Origin: Thiohalocapsa sp963695445
GTDB lineage: Bacteria > Pseudomonadota > Gammaproteobacteria > Chromatiales > Chromatiaceae
DNA: 64,000 nt
Assembly: GCA_963695445.1 (NCBI GenBank)
Contig: CAVOGV010000020.1
Location: 1-64,000, forward strand
Reading direction: 5' to 3'
The translations under genes and the position numbers were made by a program. Positions within the stretch are counted from its first letter, which is position 1, and every line of letters starts with the position of its first letter. Below, one piece after another: positions 60,033 through 64,000 of this stretch. Under the pieces are notes generated by a model that was not told where the DNA came from, did not search any database, and saw nothing but the letters and a program-made list of their open reading frames with translations.

Positions 60033-60468
60033 GACAACTCCAGCGAAACAAGCGTTCGCCACGCGGCGGTTTGCCGAGAAGCGACTGCAGGTCCGAAACG
60101 ACTTGCGGTGCGAGGCGACCCGATTGTGTCGACGCGCATCGGCCTAGAACCAAGACAACAATGGTAACCGAAACAGGCGTATTGGCCGGAGCCGGGAGCC
60201 CCGTCCGGCGCTGAGCACGCAATTCGTCATTGCGTCAAAGGTGCCGTGCCCCGATCCTTTCCCCTGAGACGTTGGAATCTCGTCACACGAACGTTGTCGA
60301 AGCCGACGCTAGGGGTGGCGCAGGTGGCGGCTCGATGCGGCAGGGCCGTGGCGCGTTATGACGCAACTGACCTCCATGGTGCTAGCCCTGCCCGCACCGA
60401 CGCCGATGCGCGCGCAGCAGTCACTGCATTCCCATCAACTCAGGCCGTCGACCACAGAGCGCTCGCAT
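60033..60468. other. Intergenic region upstream of the O-methyltransferase
   Basis: About 440 bp; the longer in-frame start of the methyltransferase at 60358 is possible but its first 37 residues look non-coding. I see no other gene. Confidence 0.4.
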
Positions 60469-61134
60469 ATGCCAGATTCCGCCATCCCTGCCTTGTTGCA
60501 GTCCTACCTCGAAGAACTCGTGCCAGATCGACCGCGGGAGTTGCGCGCCATGGAGGCAATGGCGGAGGCGGAAGGGTTTCCGATCATCGGTCCCGCCTGC
60601 GGACAGGTCTGCTATCTGGTTGCTCGTATGATTCGGGCGCGGCGCATCTTCGAGCTCGGTTCCGGCTTCGGCTACTCCACCGCCTGGTTCGCTCGCGCGG
60701 TCAAGGAGAATGCGGACGATAGCGAACGCGAGCATCACGTCGGCGAAGTACATCATACGGTTTGGGATCAGGCATTGTCGGACCAGGCACGGCGCCATCT
60801 GTCCAAATTGGGTCTCGCTGACCTGGTGCGCTTTCACTGCAACGAGGCGGTGCAATCGCTGCGCGAGGTCGGCGGGCATTTCGATCTGATTTTCAGCGAC
60901 ATCGACAAGGAAGGGTATCCGGACTCGCTGCCCGTCATCGAGCAGCACCTGCGCCCCGGCGGCCTGCTGATTGTCGACAACATGCTCTGGGGCAACCGCA
61001 TCTTCGACCCCACCAACCGCGATGCGGCGACCGAGGGCGTGCGTCGGTTCACGCGCATGGTGGCATCGAGCGACCGCTGGATTGGCTCGATCCTGCCGAT
61101 CCGCGACGGGCTGTTGCTGGCCATGCGCCGCTGA
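60469..61134 (+). CDS. Class I SAM-dependent O-methyltransferase
   Basis: 221 aa from ATG 60469. ARRIFELGSGFGYSTAWFAR is the SAM-binding glycine loop; FDLIFSDIDKEGYPDSLPVI and GGLLIVDNMLWGNRIFDPTN carry the metal-binding Asp and the catalytic-type motifs of the O-methyltransferase 3 (COMT/CCoAOMT-like) family. Between the loop and VHHTVWDQALSDQARRHLSK the second strand (normally xxEhDxxR) is replaced by ADDSEREHHVGEV, so the SAM ribose site may differ. Substrate unknown. Confidence 0.88.
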   Translation: MPDSAIPALLQSYLEELVPDRPRELRAMEAMAEAEGFPIIGPACGQVCYLVARMIRARRIFELGSGFGYSTAWFARAVKENADDSEREHHVGEVHHTVWDQALSDQARRHLSKLGLADLVRFHCNEAVQSLREVGGHFDLIFSDIDKEGYPDSLPVIEQHLRPGGLLIVDNMLWGNRIFDPTNRDAATEGVRRFTRMVASSDRWIGSILPIRDGLLLAMRR

Positions 61135-61593
61135 GTTGGCACTGATCCGCTGCCGAGCTGGTGCCGAATGTTAGCGTGCACTTTATCTCGCCGGCTTTTC
61201 TCGGAATAAGTCGCGCCAACTTGGCCGGGCTGCCCCACCGCCGCCAGTGCTTACGTAGAGCCTTCCGAACCCTCGCTCGTCCTCAGCTTTCCTTACGACC
61301 GCAGTCGGCCAGCAGCGGTCATTTACGCTCCGTGGCGAGCCGACTGCAAAGGAATCATAAGCGGACGCTGGAATTGCCGACCTGTCCTGCCGCCTGGTGC
61401 TTTTCCTTGGGGCCTCGGTGAAGATCCGAGCGGGCCGATCTCAAGCGAGCGAATGGTGGTACGTCTCCTATTTCTCCGTCCCCTATTTCTCCGCGTGTCG
61501 CCGAATCGCCGGATTTCGACAGCCTAGGCCAGCTCCGGGCTATCTTGGACTTCTCCTTGTATTTGTCCCAACCCGGGACTATCCTTCCCTTCC
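61135..61593. other. Gap upstream of higBA
   Basis: No supported gene. CTCCTATTTCTCCG and CCCCTATTTCTCCG occur back to back near 61467-61495, a short tandem often seen at edges of mobile or recombined DNA. The higBA promoter should lie near 61550. Confidence 0.4.
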
Positions 61594-61896
61594 ATGCGTA
61601 TCATCGCCCTGTCCACCCTCAAGACTTTCTGGGAAGTGGCCCCCGCGTTTCGCGATGCGAAAGAGCCGACGCTTGCATGGTACCGAGCGACTTGCCAGGC
61701 AGACTGGGCAACACCCGCAGACGTCAAGGCGGACTTCCGCAACGCCAGCATTCTCAAAGACGGCCGGGTGGTCTTCAATCTGGGCGGCAACAAGTATCGG
61801 CTCGTCGTTTGGATCAACTATCCCTATCGCGTGGTCTATGTCCGCTTCATTGGGACCCACGCGCAATACGATGTGATCGACGCGCAAACGATTTGA
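61594..61896 (+). CDS. HigB-type mRNA interferase toxin
   Basis: 100 aa. MRIIALSTLKTFWEVAPAFR, ILKDGRVVFNLGGNKYRLVV and WINYPYRVVYVRFIGTHAQY are the HigB2/RelE-like blocks, ending with the conserved Tyr/Asp (YDVID). Toxin first, antitoxin second, as in HigBA loci. Confidence 0.92.
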   Translation: MRIIALSTLKTFWEVAPAFRDAKEPTLAWYRATCQADWATPADVKADFRNASILKDGRVVFNLGGNKYRLVVWINYPYRVVYVRFIGTHAQYDVIDAQTI

Positions 61897-61930
61897 GATC
61901 CGAAAAACCGAAGGAGATCCACAACAACCC

Positions 61931-62305
61931 GTGAACATCCAGCCGATCAAGACCGATCAGGATTATCGCGCAGCACTTCGCGCTATCGAGAGCCTGATGT
62001 CAGCCGAGCCCGATTCCAAGGAGGGCGAACGGCTCGACATCCTCGTCACGCTGATCGAAGCCTACGAGCGACAGCATTTTCCGTTGGATCTGCCCGATCC
62101 AGTGGCAGCGATCCGGTTTCAGATGGAACAGAAAGGGCTAGTACCCAAGGATCTGGAGCCGATGATCGGGCGTTCGAATCGCGTCTATGAGATTCTGAAT
62201 CGTAAGCGGCCCTTGACGCTGAAGATGATCTGGCGCCTGCACCGACAACTGGGTATTCCAGCGGAAAGCCTGATCAGGCCGCCGGATGAGAGCGCTTCCG
62301 CGTGA
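61931..62305 (+). CDS. HigA-type antitoxin with HTH domain
   Basis: 124 aa from GTG 61931 with GGAG about 17 nt upstream. IKTDQDYRAALRAIESLMSA and LPDPVAAIRFQMEQKGLVPK, then an HTH (KDLEPMIGRSNRVYEILNRK, LTLKMIWRLHRQLGIPAESL). Binds HigB and represses the operon. 34 nt after the toxin gene. Confidence 0.92.
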   Translation: MNIQPIKTDQDYRAALRAIESLMSAEPDSKEGERLDILVTLIEAYERQHFPLDLPDPVAAIRFQMEQKGLVPKDLEPMIGRSNRVYEILNRKRPLTLKMIWRLHRQLGIPAESLIRPPDESASA

Positions 62306-62601
62306 ATCCAGCTCGGTCAGCCGGACCGCCATTGCAGCAAGATCGCAACAACCTCGACCCGAGCCCGCATCCCGCTCCGATACCATTCCTAGGCTCAAGA
62401 AGTGTCAGGATTTTTTACAGTGGCGTTCACGAAGGCTTTAGGGTTAGGTCGCACACGTAACAGCCTTGGCGCAGCGTGTCGTGTGCAGTGTGAGACCCCG
62501 GCCTCTCGCGTCTGACCCCGTCCTCTCGCGCTTGAGGGAAAAGCGCAAAGCGCGCCTTCTAAGCTTATCCCTAACCCCTTATCCAAACGGGCGAAAAGCC
62601 G

Positions 62602-62928
62602 CTATTCGATTTTGCCATTCTGCAGCTGGTGTAAACCCTGGCCAGTATTAGTCTCACCGGTCACCCGATCTCCTTTGCGGGCGACGACCTTTCCTCCAAC
62701 TTTGACTGACGACGAATTCGAGTGTCCGGCGTCAAGGTCTAACGATGCGGCTTTGATGCTCATCTTCCCAGTCGTTTTTATATCGACCCGTGTACCGTTG
62801 ATTTTGATGATTGCCTCCAGCGTCGCTAAACGCTCTTCAAGCTGCCGAACCCGGGTTTCGAGGTCTAATTGCCCGGAAACTCCCGTCCGCGCGGTAAAGG
62901 TTGGTACTTGAGGTATATTGGCAGGCAT
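62602..62928 (-). CDS. Small hypothetical protein with coiled coil and phage-spike-like repeat
   Basis: 108 aa. Coiled coil LETRVRQLEERLATLEAIIK, then INGTRVDIKTTGKMSIKAAS with alternating hydrophobics as in phage gp5/VgrG beta-helix stems, then KVGGKVVARKGDRVTGETNT. Such proteins can be trimeric spikes or baseplate pieces of phage tails or contractile systems. No neighbouring tail genes in the window, so it may be a stray. Confidence 0.6.
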   Translation of the reverse strand: MPANIPQVPTFTARTGVSGQLDLETRVRQLEERLATLEAIIKINGTRVDIKTTGKMSIKAASLDLDAGHSNSSSVKVGGKVVARKGDRVTGETNTGQGLHQLQNGKIE

Positions 62929-63067
62929 AGATTACTCCAGTTCCTCTACAGGATTTTCATTTTCGCGTCGCATGTTGCGCAGCGGCCAGATCGTTCGGTA
63001 AAAATTGTAACCGTTCACGGGCCAACAGTCGCCGACCCTCTTGGTGCCCAGGGCAATCGCATCAACC

Positions 63068-63690
63068 TCAGCTAATATTCGCAGTAGCTGATACAGGATG
63101 TTGTCGCGGCAGTTTGGGTGGTTCGAAGAGCAGTTGAGCCAAGTAGTTTTCGTCCCATCCGGCGCGCAGGCGTTTGTTTTGGATACCGAGTTTGGTGTTG
63201 TCGTTCTTCAGCCGATTCAGGGCAATGTGGCGCAGTACTGCAAGCTTCTCGCGGGCGCGTTCGTCGCGTACGCGCGACTCGTCTTCGCGGAAGGCCATGT
63301 CCAGGCTCCAATGCAGGCTGTTCTTGATCCCCAATGCGCGCGCACGGCGCGGGCAAAGGTCGCCGAATCGGTGCCGATGCTGCCGATGTAGAAGCGCGTC
63401 TCGCAGGTGATTTTGCCGTTGAGCTCGCGTTCGGATTCGACCATGCCGACCATGTTCATGGCTTTCCACAAGGGGCTGTGTGCGACACCGTCGAGATCAC
63501 CCAGGGTGCGATAGCGACGGGTCTCGCGCCGACCGTGACCTTGTTCGACCGTTTCGACGTAGTCCGAGGGCATGTCGGCGTAGTCCTTGGCGTCGATGAA
63601 GGCCTCCTCGACCTCAGCAGCTAGTGCCTCTTGGTTGCCCTTGAGCGCCAGCACGTAGTCACCGCCCTGGTCGATGATCTGGCTGGCATC
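63068..63690 (-). pseudogene. ISAs1-family transposase fragment, frameshifted
   Basis: ASQIIDQGGDYVLALKGNQE, ETRRYRTLGDLDGVAHSPLW and FYIGSIGTDSATFARAVRAH are in one frame; after a shift near 63330, NSLHWSLDMAFREDESRVRD and ENYLAQLLFEPPKL follow. This is the C-terminal half of an ISAs1-type DDE transposase. The N-terminal half is missing at 63690. Confidence 0.85.
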
Positions 63691-63937
63691 CTCCGATATC
63701 ATCGAATCGATCTTCGGTCATTACAAAACCTTCACCAGCCGCGGCCCACTCAAGGAAGTCGGCAGACTGGTGCTGCTGATTCCGGCCTTCCTCTCGGAGT
63801 TAACCGCCCCGGTCATCCGCGAGGCGATGGCATCGGTGCGGACCCTTGATGTGCAGCAGTGGGTCGACAAGCATCTCGGCGATTCCATGCTCGCACGCCG
63901 CCGCCGAGCCCTGCGACCTGACATCAAAACTGCATGA
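63683..63937 (+). pseudogene. C-terminal fragment of an unrelated transposase
   Basis: SDIIESIFGHYKTFTSRGPL, KEVGRLVLLIPAFLSELTAP and VDKHLGDSMLARRRRALRPD resemble the end of a DDE-type transposase of another family. It abuts the ISAs1 fragment on the opposite strand, marking an old recombination or nested-insertion junction. The last 60 bp to the window edge hold no gene. Confidence 0.55.
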
Positions 63938-64000
63938 ACGGTTCGCGGCTTTACGATGCGAAATTGAACAGCCTAGTACGCGGCTACCGCCAGCACTTCC

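Noticed and set aside
61467..61495. CTCCTATTTCTCCG doublet as a phage attachment site
   Set aside because: Only two short direct copies, no integrase or tRNA nearby.

Overview
The window is GC-rich, gene-dense bacterial DNA that reads as a gammaproteobacterium. The gene families (a men cluster, a diheme c4-like cytochrome, RapA, YfiR/CHASE8 signalling, AIM24, DUF533, HdeD, an exosortase-type surface protein, several toxin-antitoxin pairs) fit a purple sulfur bacterium of the Chromatiaceae type. That taxonomic guess is inference from content; no rRNA or marker gene is present.

Layout. 0.2-12.1 kb is a signalling and toxin-antitoxin region: a giant hybrid kinase with four tandem periplasmic solute-binding domains, a MazEF-like pair, a broken nucleotidyltransferase/partner pair, a TonB receptor, a YefM/YoeB-like pair, YfiR, a CHASE8-like histidine kinase and a LuxR-type regulator. 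12.1-20.0 kb (minus strand) is a menaquinone cluster in the order menF-menD-menB-menA-menC-menH-thioesterase, with three REP-like palindromes between menF and menD; menE is not in the window. 20.4-27.7 kb holds an alpha/beta hydrolase, a SOUL protein, a tightly coupled trio (diheme cytochrome c, Yellow/MRJP-like propeller, RapA) and a Uma2 nuclease-like gene.

28-37.3 kb is a mobile-element cluster: a RAYT (Y1 transposase) element cut by an IS1595-family element with a passenger gene, an exosortase-sorted surface protein, a small secreted protein, and a second RAYT element with one IS110-family element at each end in opposite orientation. Those two copies form a symmetric inverted repeat of about 4.07 kb. 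37.3-47.6 kb contains a truncated phosphatase, a sulfatase, two near-identical AraC regulators in a 1.2 kb direct duplication, several decayed transporter or outer-membrane genes and intact envelope genes (AIM24, DUF4239, DUF533, HdeD). 47.6-64 kb holds lipoproteins, an aldo/keto reductase, a TraB-family protein, a photolyase-amine oxidase fusion, YqiA, an O-methyltransferase, HigBA and transposase remnants at the right edge.

A striking global feature is the number of conserved genes broken by a single-base shift. Of about 17 shifts I could place by comparing frames, about 14 are net +1. That bias could mean systematic insertion errors in the assembly rather than true gene decay; TAXI, SphA, the phosphatase and the transposase fragments also look genuinely decayed.
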